This document shows, piece by piece, positions 37,873-48,016 of a stretch of 64,000 nt of DNA. The notes under the pieces were generated by a model, which was not told the origin of the DNA, did not search any database, and was given only the letters and a program-made list of their open reading frames with translations. A program made the translations under genes and the position numbers. This DNA comes from Candidatus Cardinium hertigii. GTDB lineage: Bacteria; Bacteroidota; Bacteroidia; Cytophagales; Amoebophilaceae. Positions within the stretch are counted from its first letter, which is position 1. Every line of letters starts with the position of its first letter. The stretch is from assembly GCF_003176915.1 (NCBI RefSeq), contig NZ_CP029619.1:744001-808000 (forward strand), written 5' to 3'.

Positions 37873-39969
37873 ATGGTGGATGATTTTTTATCTAAAGAAA
37901 TAACGCTTCTTGAAGGTATTGGGTTAGATAAGGCTCAACTATTAAAAGAGGAGTTGGGGATCCATACTTTCAAAGATCTTTTAGAGTATTATCCTTTTCG
38001 TTATGAGGACAAAAAGACTTTATTTACTGTTTCGACAATAGCATCAGCTCCTGCTTCTACAGGTATACCATTGCAGGGTTATATTAGAAATGTACAAAAG
38101 ATAGGAAGGGGAAAAAAAAGATTAACAGCTTGTTTTCAGGATAGTACTGGACAATTAGAGCTTGTATGGTTTCAAAATTTTTCTTGGATTATAAAAAAAA
38201 TAAAGCCAAATATATTGTACCGTGTCTGGGGAAAGCCTTCTTTTTTACCTTCTGGTCTAATTCAACTTATTCACCCGGAAATTTCATTAGCTACCGATAA
38301 CCCATTTGATTGCTTATCTCCTGTGTATCATACTACAGAAAAGCTAAAAAAAAAACAGCTGGGCACGATAGGTATTGCTGACTTACAAAAAAAAATATTA
38401 AGTCAATTGGGTGATTCTGTAGTGGAAACATTGCCGTTCAATCTAATAAACCAATATCAGTTAATATCTCTAAAACTAGCACTTAAGCATATTCATTTTC
38501 CTAGCAATCAGCAAATTTTATGGCAAGCACAAAGAAGGCTTAAATTTGAAGAACTGTTTTACATTCAGCTTAAATTACTTAAAATAAAACAGGTCCGTGT
38601 AGAAAAGCAAAACAGCAGATCGTTTGGTGATTTATCTTTATTTCATAATTTCTACAACAATTACCTTTCTTTTAATCTAACAAGTGATCAAAAAAAAGTT
38701 ATACGGGATATTTACCGTGATTTATGTTCTGGTAAGCAGATGAACAGGCTCCTACAAGGCGATGTGGGGAGTGGAAAAACAATTGTTGCTTTCTTAGCTT
38801 CACTAGTAGTTGTTAATAATCAAGCTCAAGTAGCTATTATGGCTCCTACTGAAGTTTTGGCAAAGCAACACTATAAACGTTTTTACGTTTATGCAAAACA
38901 GCTAGATTTACCTGTTGCATTGCTCACAGGAAGTACTAAAAAAAAAGAAAGAGAGCACATTATATATCAACTTAAGGTGGGTTTGTTACCTATTATAGTA
39001 GGTACACATGCTTTGCTTAGCAATGATGTTTTGTTTAAGGAATTGGGTTTTTTTATAATAGATGAGCAGCATCGTTTTGGAGTGGCACAACGTGCTGGGC
39101 TTTTAGCTAAAAATCAAGTTTATGCACCACATATACTTATTATGACTGCTACACCTATTCCAAGGACACTAGCTATGAGTTTTTATGGAGACTTAGCTAT
39201 TTCTACGATCTATACCTTACCAGAGGGCCGAAGACCTATAAAAACGCAACATTATTACGAGCATCTCCGGTTAAAAGTTTTTAAATTTTTGAAGGAACAG
39301 TTGGTGTCTGGTAGACAAGTGTATATAGTTTATCCGCTTATTGAAGCGTCTGCCACATTAGATTACCATAACCTATTGACGGGTTATGAAAACATTGTTA
39401 GCGCTTTCCCGGATATTTCTGTAGGTATGGTACATGGTAAGATGGATAGTACATCTAGAGAAGTAGAAATGGACCGTTTTGAGCGGAACGAAACAGCCAT
39501 TTTAGTAACTACTACTGTCATAGAGGTAGGGGTACATATACCTAATGCTACGGTAATGGTTGTAGAAAATGCAGATCGTTTTGGGTTAGCACAGCTACAT
39601 CAATTGCGCGGAAGAGTAGGACGTGGTGATATGCAGGGTTATTGTATTTTAATGACAAATTATAATTTAACCAAAATAGGAAAAGCTCGCATAGATACCA
39701 TGGTAAAAACCAGTAATGGTTTTGAAATAGCAGAATTAGATCTAAAGCTCCGTGGCCCAGGAGATTTGATGGGATTGCAACAAAGTGGAGATTTAAACTT
39801 AAAAATAGCTGATCTAACAAAAGATACAAGTATATTAGAAGCAGCACGCCAGTCAGCTAAAAAAATTATAAAAGAGGATTCCAATTTTCATAATCCAGAT
39901 AACCTACCCATATATCGAGCATATAATAGATTAATGGCTCTATCTGGAAGCTGGAGTATGATAGGATAA
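37873..39969 (+). CDS. recG: ATP-dependent DNA helicase RecG
   Basis: Branch-migration helicase that remodels stalled forks and recombination intermediates. The 698-residue protein has the N-terminal wedge/OB domain ([13 protein letters not shown]) and helicase motifs GDVGSGKT (I), DEQHRFGV (II), [17 protein letters not shown] (III), and [14 protein letters not shown] (VI). All motifs are intact. It appears to be transcribed alone. Confidence 0.95.
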   Translation: MVDDFLSKEITLLEGIGLDKAQLLKEELGIHTFKDLLEYYPFRYEDKKTLFTVSTIASAPASTGIPLQGYIRNVQKIGRGKKRLTACFQDSTGQLELVWFQNFSWIIKKIKPNILYRVWGKPSFLPSGLIQLIHPEISLATDNPFDCLSPVYHTTEKLKKKQLGTIGIADLQKKILSQLGDSVVETLPFNLINQYQLISLKLALKHIHFPSNQQILWQAQRRLKFEELFYIQLKLLKIKQVRVEKQNSRSFGDLSLFHNFYNNYLSFNLTSDQKKVIRDIYRDLCSGKQMNRLLQGDVGSGKTIVAFLASLVVVNNQAQVAIMAPTEVLAKQHYKRFYVYAKQLDLPVALLTGSTKKKEREHIIYQLKVGLLPIIVGTHALLSNDVLFKELGFFIIDEQHRFGVAQRAGLLAKNQVYAPHILIMTATPIPRTLAMSFYGDLAISTIYTLPEGRRPIKTQHYYEHLRLKVFKFLKEQLVSGRQVYIVYPLIEASATLDYHNLLTGYENIVSAFPDISVGMVHGKMDSTSREVEMDRFERNETAILVTTTVIEVGVHIPNATVMVVENADRFGLAQLHQLRGRVGRGDMQGYCILMTNYNLTKIGKARIDTMVKTSNGFEIAELDLKLRGPGDLMGLQQSGDLNLKIADLTKDTSILEAARQSAKKIIKEDSNFHNPDNLPIYRAYNRLMALSGSWSMIG

Positions 39970-40115
39970 ATAGAATATTCGCTCTAATTTACTCCATTAT
40001 ACTTTCACTAATTTGGGTAGTGTAAATTTTCCTACTGTTATTGGAACATTGGATAAATCCATGTTTTTAACTATATAAAGGGAAAAACCCTTCAGGTACA
40101 CAGCCGAGGATACTA

Positions 40116-40466
40116 TTATAGGAAAACAATATCCAGCGTATTAGGTATGGTTTCCTGAAAAAGCTTAAGAATTTTATTTTTATGGAACCGTAGTTCATGG
40201 CGTAAAGCAGCGGAATTTATTTTTAGGAATACCTTGTTATGGTGGAGATAGATTTTTTCTGTTCTGTCATGAATGCTTGTAGGCATGCTTGTGTGCCATA
40301 TGGCGCGAACTTTAGCAGTGGCTAGCTGCTTTTGGAAAGGGGAAGTTTCCAAAAATTTGTGCGTTAACTCTTTTAAACTAAATAGGTGATCCATTGCTTT
40401 TATTATATTGTTTTGCCTTGGACGTAAAATAGATTGTTCCCCCAATAGATTGTCCCCTGCTGTCAT
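40116..40466 (-). CDS. DUF721 (DciA-like) protein
   Basis: A 116-residue protein with the Bacteroidetes DUF721 pattern: RAIWHTSMPTSIHDRTEKIY, FLKINSAALRHELRFHKNKI, and ending IVFL. DciA proteins load the replicative helicase in bacteria that lack DnaC, so a replication role is plausible but unproven for this short form. The first ATG (40466) is preferred because the family's helix before the core begins before the second Met. Confidence 0.75.
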   Translation of the reverse strand: MTAGDNLLGEQSILRPRQNNIIKAMDHLFSLKELTHKFLETSPFQKQLATAKVRAIWHTSMPTSIHDRTEKIYLHHNKVFLKINSAALRHELRFHKNKILKLFQETIPNTLDIVFL

Positions 40467-41107
40467 CTAATACATATATCCAATATATTATTCTTTCTGT
40501 GCTGCTTAAGTTAATAAAAATTAAACAGGCAAACGACTGCTCGTTTAGCTAAATTACGGAACAAAAAACAAAGATAATTATTAGAAAAATATTTTTACTA
40601 TCTTAGGAAAAGATAAGATCTAGGTCTGTTTTTAGGAAACATTTTTTATTATGTTTTGATACAGAGGGGGTATTCTATTATCACATTGTATGCTTAGATT
40701 AAAGGAGAGAGACAATTATATATAAAGAAATTATGGAAGGGGTAGTGTGCCTTTTTATAGTTTGTAAGTATATTCTATAGCTAATAAGTGTACAATGCTA
40801 TAACAGTTGAGTTAAGCTATAATTTTATAGTTTGCCTATGGATGCGATTATAGGTAATGGTTCAGTAGAAGCAATACATGGTACGGCTTCTATAAGAACC
40901 TATTACAAAGGTAGATTGGCTTTTCATATATTATGTATATACCTAAAGCCTTGTAATTCTACAATAGGTAAAGCATGTAGTAAGATAGATAAAGATCGCA
41001 ATAGGGAAATAGCAATAGGAAAAGGGTTTCTATTTTTTAATTAGGTATTAAGTTTAGCCCAATAGGATAGCTGTAGTCAAGATGTCAACAATAATTAAGA
41101 GCGTATA
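40467..41107. other. Intergenic region between divergent DUF721 and NUDIX genes
   Basis: AT-rich. One 70-codon plus-strand frame (40832-41044) exists but its composition and context do not support a gene. No RNA or repeat recognised. Confidence 0.4.
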
Positions 41108-41545
41108 ATGTATACAAAAACACCCCAAGCTGCTGGTGGTATTCTTGTGCAGAGCGCAGCGGATAGTTGGAATTATTTAGCGCTCTTACAAAAAAGAATG
41201 GATGGTAACATGGAATGGTTGGCACCCAAAGGGCATATGGAAACAGGGGAAAATCCCTTGGAAACGGCTAGAAGGGAAATAGCAGAAGAAACAGGTTTAA
41301 AAAGTATAAATCTAATTGATTTTGTTTATAAGCAAATGTATTCTTTTGAGCAAAACGATTGTCTTTATAACAAAACAGTATATTGGTATCTTTTTGAGGT
41401 TGAACATCCAGATGAACTCGTTTTGAGTAAAGAAGAAGGATTTGTAATGCATAAATGGGTTTCCTACAAAGAAGCCTTGGAACTGTTTTCCTATAGGTCT
41501 TTTAACCAAATTATCCAGTTGACAGAAGCGTTATTAAATAAGTAA
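41108..41545 (+). CDS. NUDIX hydrolase
   Basis: A 145-residue pyrophosphohydrolase of unknown substrate. The NUDIX box GHMETGENPLETARREIAEE, followed by TGL, matches the GX5EX7REUXEEXGU pattern completely at about residues 38-60. Such small proteins often hydrolyse oxidised nucleotides or dinucleoside polyphosphates. Transcribed alone or with the membrane protein 79 bases downstream. Confidence 0.9.
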   Translation: MYTKTPQAAGGILVQSAADSWNYLALLQKRMDGNMEWLAPKGHMETGENPLETARREIAEETGLKSINLIDFVYKQMYSFEQNDCLYNKTVYWYLFEVEHPDELVLSKEEGFVMHKWVSYKEALELFSYRSFNQIIQLTEALLNK

Positions 41546-41624
41546 CTAATGGTTACCCCTGTTTATATTTGTACAAACATTTCTATAGCTAACTTAGAAT
41601 AAGTATATAAATAAAATTAGTAGC

Positions 41625-42263
41625 ATGGTACATAAAAGTTTACATAACCGAAAATACACCAATTTATACGCTATAGGATTAAGCATTTTTTTATTTATGC
41701 TTACTTTGTGCCTTAATCTTTGCAAAACGATAGTTTGTTGTTCTCTACTATTTACGTTTTTAGCTTTTACCATAAATGGGATAACAATCGTGCAGGGCAG
41801 TAAAAAAGCATTTAGTATCACGTTACTATGTATTGGCATAAGTTTTACCTTATTGTATAGCAAGCCTTATTGCATTCATGGAAAGCCTATTGATGGAATA
41901 GTATTGGCTTCCTATTTATCTTTATGGTTAGCTTCTTTAGTAGGTGTAAAAGCCTTCTTAAAATTAAGGCCTTATTACAGTTTTCCTGTAAGCAATGGAA
42001 TAAGTTTAGGAATATATGCGTTGGTTGATGGTTTAGCTATGTCCGTATTCTTTACAGCTAAGTTTCCTATAAGTCGCGTTTTGCTTATTGCTTACAAAGA
42101 AATACAATACAAGTCTATTTTCTCGTTTTTTCTTTGTTTTACATTGTTTATGATATGGTATTATAAAACTTTCCTTGAAAGAAGGTTTCTTATGTTATCT
42201 GGTTTCATTAGGAAGGCTTTTTTCTTAAAGAAAGCACACAAGCTAATAAAAGGGCTATTGTAA
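41625..42263 (+). CDS. Polytopic membrane protein, unknown function
   Basis: A 212-residue, very hydrophobic protein with about six membrane segments (from residue 16 to about 185) and a basic tail. Some local resemblance to the C-terminal half of queuosine-precursor (VUT/YhhQ-type) transporters can be seen (ASYLSLWLASLVGVKAFLKL, then SLGIYALVDGLAMSVFF), but the N-terminal half does not match well, so I leave it unnamed. Confidence 0.6.
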   Translation: MVHKSLHNRKYTNLYAIGLSIFLFMLTLCLNLCKTIVCCSLLFTFLAFTINGITIVQGSKKAFSITLLCIGISFTLLYSKPYCIHGKPIDGIVLASYLSLWLASLVGVKAFLKLRPYYSFPVSNGISLGIYALVDGLAMSVFFTAKFPISRVLLIAYKEIQYKSIFSFFLCFTLFMIWYYKTFLERRFLMLSGFIRKAFFLKKAHKLIKGLL

Positions 42264-43058
42264 AGAGCTAGGTCCAGTCTCTCCCTCTTGCAAAAGAGTC
42301 CCCTTGTTCAGATTAGTAAGCTTAAAAAGAAGGCAGTGTACCATGCCCCGCCTTTGAATGTGTGGAAAAAGAGAAGTCCTTTCTTGCGCACTACTTCAGC
42401 CAAAGCATTAAAAAAGATGAGTATACCTATCCGTAATGTAAAAAAACAAGCCAAGTATCGCGCCGCTACAACCATTTTACCTTTGCTTCTTTCCAGACCT
42501 GGTGGATTCAATGGGAGCTAGCCGTACTGGCTTGTCAGGAGCAAGTTAATATATTTTGTTACACTTAGCAAATGGTTTGTGTATAAAGTAAGGAAAGGCA
42601 TAAGCAAGGGGAGGGACTATTTGTTGGAGAATGAAACTGTTCTAAATGAGGATAATAAGATTTAAAATTTCTAAATCCAATTACATGAAAGGTAATGCGT
42701 ATGGTCATTATTTCACTTAATGTCAGCGAACAAGTTCTAGTGTATTTTTTTTAGAATTGGTTAACAGTTGTTTTTTTATATAAGACATAAACTTTATAAA
42801 AAATTCATCCACAGCATATTATATTTCAACTAATTTTTTACATTCTTAATTAGCTCTTTTGATAATTTGGTTGCTGTTTCCATCTCCAAATTTAAAACAC
42901 AAAAGAGCTTTTTAACTCATTTTTTATTTTCTAATCTAAAATTGACGTTAGGAGGGTAGGATACCCTAGAGAAATGATCTAATAGTTATTTTACATGCTT
43001 ATAATCAGTGTTTATTCTATTAAATTAAATAGAGTCTATAGATAAACAGCGGTGGTAG
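42264..43058. other. Long intergenic region
   Basis: A 77-codon plus-strand frame with a TTG start (42288-42521, Lys-rich) and a 67-codon minus frame overlap here; neither resembles a family I know. From 42530 on the DNA is AT-rich with no coding signal. One DnaA-box-like TCATCCACA lies near 42807. Confidence 0.35.
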
Positions 43059-43265
43059 TCACTTAGTTATTTTTAAAAGCCAAGCAATTAACATCCAAAT
43101 TAAACTTAGCAAAAGGCAAGTTGTAATAGGAAAGTAGAAAGTAAAAGAGGGCCTTTTAAAGAGGATATCACCTGGTAGCTGTCCTATTTTAATATGGGAT
43201 AGAAAAGGCCAAACAAAACCAATGACCATAATAAAGCAACCTAGATATATAATTATTTTTTGCAT
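43059..43265 (-). CDS. DUF2905 small membrane protein
   Basis: A 68-residue protein with two membrane helices and the family's central signature KIGQLPGDILFKR then FTFYFPITTCLLLSL. Function unknown; widespread in bacteria. Transcribed alone. Confidence 0.88.
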   Translation of the reverse strand: MQKIIIYLGCFIMVIGFVWPFLSHIKIGQLPGDILFKRPSFTFYFPITTCLLLSLIWMLIAWLLKITK

Positions 43266-43509
43266 AAGTTATAATTTAATTATTGAAAAATTAATAATAT
43301 TGGGTAATTTTATTTATACATTATGCCAGTATCTGTAGCTGCTCAGGCCTATCGCTTAGGTAGTAGCCGTGTAAAGTTACGCTTGGAGTTACTTTTTCAA
43401 ATAGCTTGAATATTTTTATTACTGATATGCATGTTGTCCTAAATCATTGAATACAAATCTTTAATTCCGGTATATAGTTAATTATAAATTAAGGTAAAGG
43501 TACCAAAAA

Positions 43510-44214
43510 GTGATACGAAATAAAGCAATAGGCATTAAAAGCTTAGGATTGATTAGCTATGAAACAGCATACCGCATTCAGGAGTTATATTATAAAAACA
43601 TTCTTGAGAAGAAAAAAAATGGTTTTGCCAACTATTCGGGGCAGTGTTCTCCTAATTATTTGCTATTCTGTGAGCACCCTCCTACTTACACCATTGGAAG
43701 CAGTGGTTCTACAGAACAGCTGTTGGTAGACACCGTTGTATTAAAAAAGCAATCTATTGCTTTATACCAAACCAATAGGGGAGGAGGTATTACTTACCAT
43801 GGGCCAGGTCAATTAATTGCCTATTTTATTATTGATCTAGAAAATTTTTTTACAAGTATAGATCGTTATCTCCGCTTATTAGAGGAGGCAGTCATAGAAA
43901 CACTTGCTTATTTTCATATTATAGCTACACAATTACCTGGGCTAACAGGCGTATGGATAAAAGCAGCGAACACCCAACCACATCTTGACAGCAAGATTTG
44001 TTCCATTGGCATTAGAGTAAGCCGATGGATAACAATGCATGGGCTTGCTTTAAACGTAAACAATGATTTAGAGCCTTTTAAGCAAATCATACCTTGTGGT
44101 ATTTCAACTAAAAAAGTAACTTCTATACAACAAGAAATACAAAGAACTACCTGTATAAAAAGGGTAACTGCTGTTTTAGAAAAAATTATTTTGGAGAAAT
44201 TTTATTATAGCTAG
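43510..44214 (+). CDS. lipB: Octanoyl-[ACP]:protein N-octanoyltransferase
   Basis: Moves octanoate from ACP onto lipoyl domains, the first step of lipoate attachment to PDH E2. The 234-residue protein has the conserved RGGGITYHGPGQLIAY segment (about residue 90), GVWI and KICSIGIRVSRWITMHG containing the catalytic Lys, and IIPCGI with the catalytic Cys. The start is GTG at 43510; no ATG is placed well. LipA is not in the window. Confidence 0.93.
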   Translation: MIRNKAIGIKSLGLISYETAYRIQELYYKNILEKKKNGFANYSGQCSPNYLLFCEHPPTYTIGSSGSTEQLLVDTVVLKKQSIALYQTNRGGGITYHGPGQLIAYFIIDLENFFTSIDRYLRLLEEAVIETLAYFHIIATQLPGLTGVWIKAANTQPHLDSKICSIGIRVSRWITMHGLALNVNNDLEPFKQIIPCGISTKKVTSIQQEIQRTTCIKRVTAVLEKIILEKFYYS

Positions 44215-44392
44215 TTGTATATCAAACATTTTTATTATAGCTTATAGTAAGAAATAACAATTTGTATATTTTATGCTACTAGTAGCATTTTAGTGTTTGA
44301 CAAATAAAAGTAGGTTAAACAATCGAAAATAGAATATCGAATATACAGTTCGAACGTTCTTTTATATGTTAATGTATTGTACTTTTTTTTAG

Positions 44393-44770
44393 ATGTGCCA
44401 TAGAGGTAAGATTATTGAAAGTGTGGTAAGAAGGAGTGGAATTTCCATTTCAGTGTTAGCTGCTAAAATGGGCATTAGTAGGAATACGCTCTATAACAGA
44501 TTTAAGGAGAAGAATTTAAGTTACGATTTTATCCTAGCTTTAGGTGCGGTTGTGCATTATAATTTTGCAGTAGAATTTCCTGAGATGCGTGTAGATAGCT
44601 CATCGTTAGATGATATACGTGCAGAATTATGGAGGGTTGAAAGGAAATACAAAAATCTGTTAGAGAAATACAATCACTTATTAAAATTTTTGCTCAAAAA
44701 ATCGCAAGATACCGACCAGCATGCTTTGCATAAAAAAATTAAGGATTTCATTAATTCTTCTTCCTTTTAA
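44393..44770 (+). CDS. Small helix-turn-helix DNA-binding protein
   Basis: A 125-residue protein. Residues about 18-36 (ISVLAAKMGISRNTLYNRF) form a clear helix-turn-helix, and the C-terminal part (about 75-110) is a coiled coil (ELWRVERKYKNLLEKYNHL), which suggests a dimer. Its targets are unknown. It lies 6 bases before rsmA and is probably co-transcribed. Confidence 0.75.
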   Translation: MCHRGKIIESVVRRSGISISVLAAKMGISRNTLYNRFKEKNLSYDFILALGAVVHYNFAVEFPEMRVDSSSLDDIRAELWRVERKYKNLLEKYNHLLKFLLKKSQDTDQHALHKKIKDFINSSSF

Positions 44771-44776
44771 AGGGTT

Positions 44777-45565
44777 ATGCGCATGATCTCTGCTGTAAGA
44801 GCTAAAAAATCATTGGGGCAGCATTTCTTAAAGGATCCTGCTGTAGCACAGCGCATTGTCAATTTGTTGACTGCTGAAAGGTGCCAGCATACTGTCCTAG
44901 AGGTAGGTCCAGGTACCGGTAGTTTAACAGATTTCCTATTACAAAAGGCTATTGCTAAACTCTACCTTATAGAAATAGATCAAGATCTTATTTTTCATTT
45001 AAAGGAGAAATATGTTTCCCTAAATAATGAGATCATAGCAGCAGATTTTTTGGCCTATTCCTTATCAGAACAATTTAAGGATACGCGCTTAACCATTATT
45101 GGAAACTTTCCTTACTATATTTCTTCTCAAATTTTTTTTAAGATACTACATAATCGTCAGATAGTAGAGGAAGTAGTAGGAATGGTACAGAAGGAAGTCG
45201 CAGAACGTTTGGTTGCACAAGCTGGGAACAAGCGTTATGGAATCCTTAGTGTTTTGTTGCAGGCATTCTATACCCTCGAATACTGTTTTACAGTTCCTAG
45301 AGAGGCTTTTTTTCCCTCTCCTAGGGTGGACTCTGCTGTGATTACCATGCACCGTAATAAGGTAAGCGAACTGGCTTGCAATGAACAATCTTTTTTTCAA
45401 ATAGTAAAAAGTGCTTTTCAACAACGCCGGAAAAAATTGCGTAATGCATTGCATGCCTACCATCCCAATCGCTTACATGCTGCACAGATGTTTCTAGATA
45501 AACGGGCAGAAGCGCTAAGTGTGGCTGAATTTATTCAATTAACCAATATATTAGATTCTCAATAG
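44777..45565 (+). CDS. rsmA: 16S rRNA dimethyladenosine transferase
   Basis: Dimethylates two adenosines near the 3' end of 16S rRNA, a late step in small-subunit assembly. The 262-residue protein has GQHFLKDPAVAQRIV, SAM motif I LEVGPGTGSLTDF, and the catalytic NFPYYISSQI (motif IV, usually NLPY), then the C-terminal AFQQRRKKLRNAL. Methionine 3 may be the true start. Confidence 0.95.
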   Translation: MRMISAVRAKKSLGQHFLKDPAVAQRIVNLLTAERCQHTVLEVGPGTGSLTDFLLQKAIAKLYLIEIDQDLIFHLKEKYVSLNNEIIAADFLAYSLSEQFKDTRLTIIGNFPYYISSQIFFKILHNRQIVEEVVGMVQKEVAERLVAQAGNKRYGILSVLLQAFYTLEYCFTVPREAFFPSPRVDSAVITMHRNKVSELACNEQSFFQIVKSAFQQRRKKLRNALHAYHPNRLHAAQMFLDKRAEALSVAEFIQLTNILDSQ

Positions 45566-45899
45566 GCCATGTTCAAAGCTATTGCATAATAGAAATCGTT
45601 CCCTTTCTTCAAAAGGGCTTCGTTTCCTATCTTTTTACCTACCCTCTGTGCAACCCAATGTAACAGGTATGGGAAGAGATGAAGAAGGTAAATTTTATTT
45701 CGTTGTGCTTTCTTGTTAAGGAGGTTATCGAAAAGTATGGGTTGTTCTTGTACGGTATAGTGGGAAAAGGAAATTTGGATAGTTTGTTTTTATAATGGTA
45801 TCTTTCCTACAAAAGGGTGCGGTATACAGAGGTGTAGGCCGTATACCATACGCAATAGGTTAAATTTTAATGCTTATTATCTTAGGCAGATAAGCAATT
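45566..45899. other. Intergenic region between rsmA and dprA
   Basis: No gene or known RNA recognised in these 334 bases; frames are short and interrupted. Confidence 0.4.
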
Positions 45900-47018
45900 A
45901 TGGTTTCCACTTTAGAAGAAAAGCACTATCGATTAGCGCTCTCTCTGGTTTCAGGCATAGGCAGTAGCCGATTAAAAAAATTGGTAGACCATTTTGGAAC
46001 TGCTCAAGCGGTATGGAAGGCTGCTTACCATAGCCATTCGGTCATATCTCCTAACATAGCCAGGCAGATTGCAATGGAAGCAAATAATAAACTTTCTCAA
46101 GCAAAAGAAATATGCCAACTGCACGAAGCAGAAAATATTCAATTGCTTATTCCAGGAACCTTACTTTTTCCTAAGCGGTTGCTTGAATTACCAGATTGTC
46201 CTGCTTTGCTTTACTATCAAGGTAATACACTACTCAATAACAAGCGGATAATTAGCATAGTTGGCACAAGGCAGCTCTCTCTTTACGGACAAAGGATGAT
46301 CGTTAAATTTTTAGAACAATTGCATCCGTATCAACCTTTGGTAGTGAGTGGGCTTGCCTATGGTACAGACATAAAAGTACATAAAGAAGCTTTAGCAATG
46401 GGGTTGCCCACAATAGCTGTGTTACCCAGTAGTTTAGACAATATCTATCCTGTTTCGCATAGGCAAATAGCTAAAAAAATAGTGGCATGTAATGGTGGAC
46501 TGCTAACAGAATATTCTATGGGCAGCGGTATAAGGAATTACTTTTTTGTAGCACGCAATAGAATTGTCGCGGGGTTGTCAGATGTGACCGTAGTGATTGA
46601 GGCAAAAGAAAAAAGTGGTGCATTGCTTACGGCTTATTATGCCAATAGCTACCATCGGGAGGTGTTTGCCCTTCCAGGCAATGTTGACAATGCTACGGTT
46701 GCAGGATGCCATCAATTGATCAAGCGAAACCAAGCACATCTGTTGACACATATGGATGATTTGGCGTATATCATGAATTGGAATGTTGAAGCTGTACCCA
46801 AAAGGGATAGGTATGCAACGTACGCATTAACCCCTGCGGAAAAACTTATTCTAGCACAATATCAACAAACCTCTGACCCTATAGCAATAGATGTCCTTCT
46901 AACCGCTACAGCATTGCCGCTGGGAGAATTGCATATAGCCCTATTATCTCTCGAGTTACAAGGATTGCTACATGCTTTGCCGGGTAAGCGCTTTACGGTA
47001 GCTCGTCCATTAAATTGA
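45900..47018 (+). CDS. dprA: DNA processing protein DprA
   Basis: Single-strand DNA binding protein that loads RecA during natural transformation, kept in many non-competent bacteria. The 372-residue protein has the Rossmann-like core (ISIVGTRQLSLYGQRM, VVSGLAYGTDIKVHKEAL, FVARNRIVAGLSDVTVVIEA, EVFALPGNVDN) and a C-terminal winged-helix-like part. Core motifs are intact. Confidence 0.94.
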   Translation: MVSTLEEKHYRLALSLVSGIGSSRLKKLVDHFGTAQAVWKAAYHSHSVISPNIARQIAMEANNKLSQAKEICQLHEAENIQLLIPGTLLFPKRLLELPDCPALLYYQGNTLLNNKRIISIVGTRQLSLYGQRMIVKFLEQLHPYQPLVVSGLAYGTDIKVHKEALAMGLPTIAVLPSSLDNIYPVSHRQIAKKIVACNGGLLTEYSMGSGIRNYFFVARNRIVAGLSDVTVVIEAKEKSGALLTAYYANSYHREVFALPGNVDNATVAGCHQLIKRNQAHLLTHMDDLAYIMNWNVEAVPKRDRYATYALTPAEKLILAQYQQTSDPIAIDVLLTATALPLGELHIALLSLELQGLLHALPGKRFTVARPLN

Positions 47019-47158
47019 CTAGAAGGTATAGCCCACTTTGTTACATTAAGCTAAAATTTAATTAAATTTAGCCTTGATATTATTATTTCATCATTTAGGT
47101 GGTAAAGTTAAAAAGCAGTGTTTAATCAGTAGGGGTCTGCCTTAATTTCTATACGGTT

Positions 47159-47974
47159 ATGTTTAAAGTTGTTACGTTATATAAGTTTATTTCCTTAACC
47201 AATCTTACTATTTTACAGCAACAGTTACAAACCATATGTCGGTCCCTAACGGGGACACTGCTCATTGCTCCGGAAGGCATTAATGGTACGATTGCTGGCC
47301 TGCCAACTGCATTAGAGCAGGCAATGGCACAAATACAAACTATACCATTCTTTCAAGATCTCTTTTATCAATATTCTGAAGCAACGGTTAAACCATTTTG
47401 TCGTTTAAAAGTTAGGATCAAGAAAGAAATTATCACTATGACCAAAGCCGCAGCTGCACAGCCCATGCAGTTACGGGGATGTCATGTCTCAGCCAAAGAT
47501 TGGAATGCCCTATTAGATGAAGCAGCGCTTATAGTTGACGTGCGCAATCATTACGAACATCGAATAGGTAGTTTTACAGCTGCTTTAAATCCCAATACTA
47601 CCTATTTTAGTGAATTTCCAGCCTTTGTGGACCGGCATTTAACAGCATATAAGCAGAAACCCATTGCCCTTTTTTGTACAGGAGGTATTCGATGTGAAAA
47701 AGCTTCTGCTTATATGTGTATGGTTGGTTTTCAGGAAGTTTATCAATTGAGCGGTGGTATTTTACAATACATAGCCCATATTCCAGAAAGTGAAACAAAG
47801 TGGGAAGGGGCGTGCTTTGTATTTGATAGAAGGGTAGCGTTGAAGCAGGGGTTAGCAGAGAGTGATACGCTTCTTTGTTATGGTTGCCGGATGCCTTTAG
47901 CGGCAGCTGATTTAGATGAGCAGTATCAGCCTGGAAAGCAATGTAAATATTGCTCAAACAAAGCTACTGCCTAA
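47159..47974 (+). CDS. trhO: tRNA uridine(34) hydroxylase TrhO (rhodanese family)
   Basis: Oxygen-dependent formation of 5-hydroxyuridine at tRNA position 34. The 271-residue protein has the N-terminal acylphosphatase-like domain (LLIAPEGINGTIAG) and the rhodanese domain with active-site FCTGGIRCEKAS (Cys173). The C-terminal zinc-like cluster CYGC...CKYC is present. It is shorter than E. coli TrhO, but no domain seems missing. Confidence 0.9.
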   Translation: MFKVVTLYKFISLTNLTILQQQLQTICRSLTGTLLIAPEGINGTIAGLPTALEQAMAQIQTIPFFQDLFYQYSEATVKPFCRLKVRIKKEIITMTKAAAAQPMQLRGCHVSAKDWNALLDEAALIVDVRNHYEHRIGSFTAALNPNTTYFSEFPAFVDRHLTAYKQKPIALFCTGGIRCEKASAYMCMVGFQEVYQLSGGILQYIAHIPESETKWEGACFVFDRRVALKQGLAESDTLLCYGCRMPLAAADLDEQYQPGKQCKYCSNKATA

Positions 47975-48016
47975 TGCCTGGCAGGGTAAATCAATCTTAT
48001 ATAAAACAACGCTGTA

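Noticed and set aside
40832-41044. 70-codon plus-strand frame
   Set aside because: No family resemblance, no close partner gene and composition like the surrounding non-coding DNA.
42288-42521. 77-codon Lys-rich plus frame with TTG start, and a 67-codon minus frame over it
   Set aside because: Neither has a recognisable motif or good start; they shadow each other, so one cannot be chosen from sequence alone.
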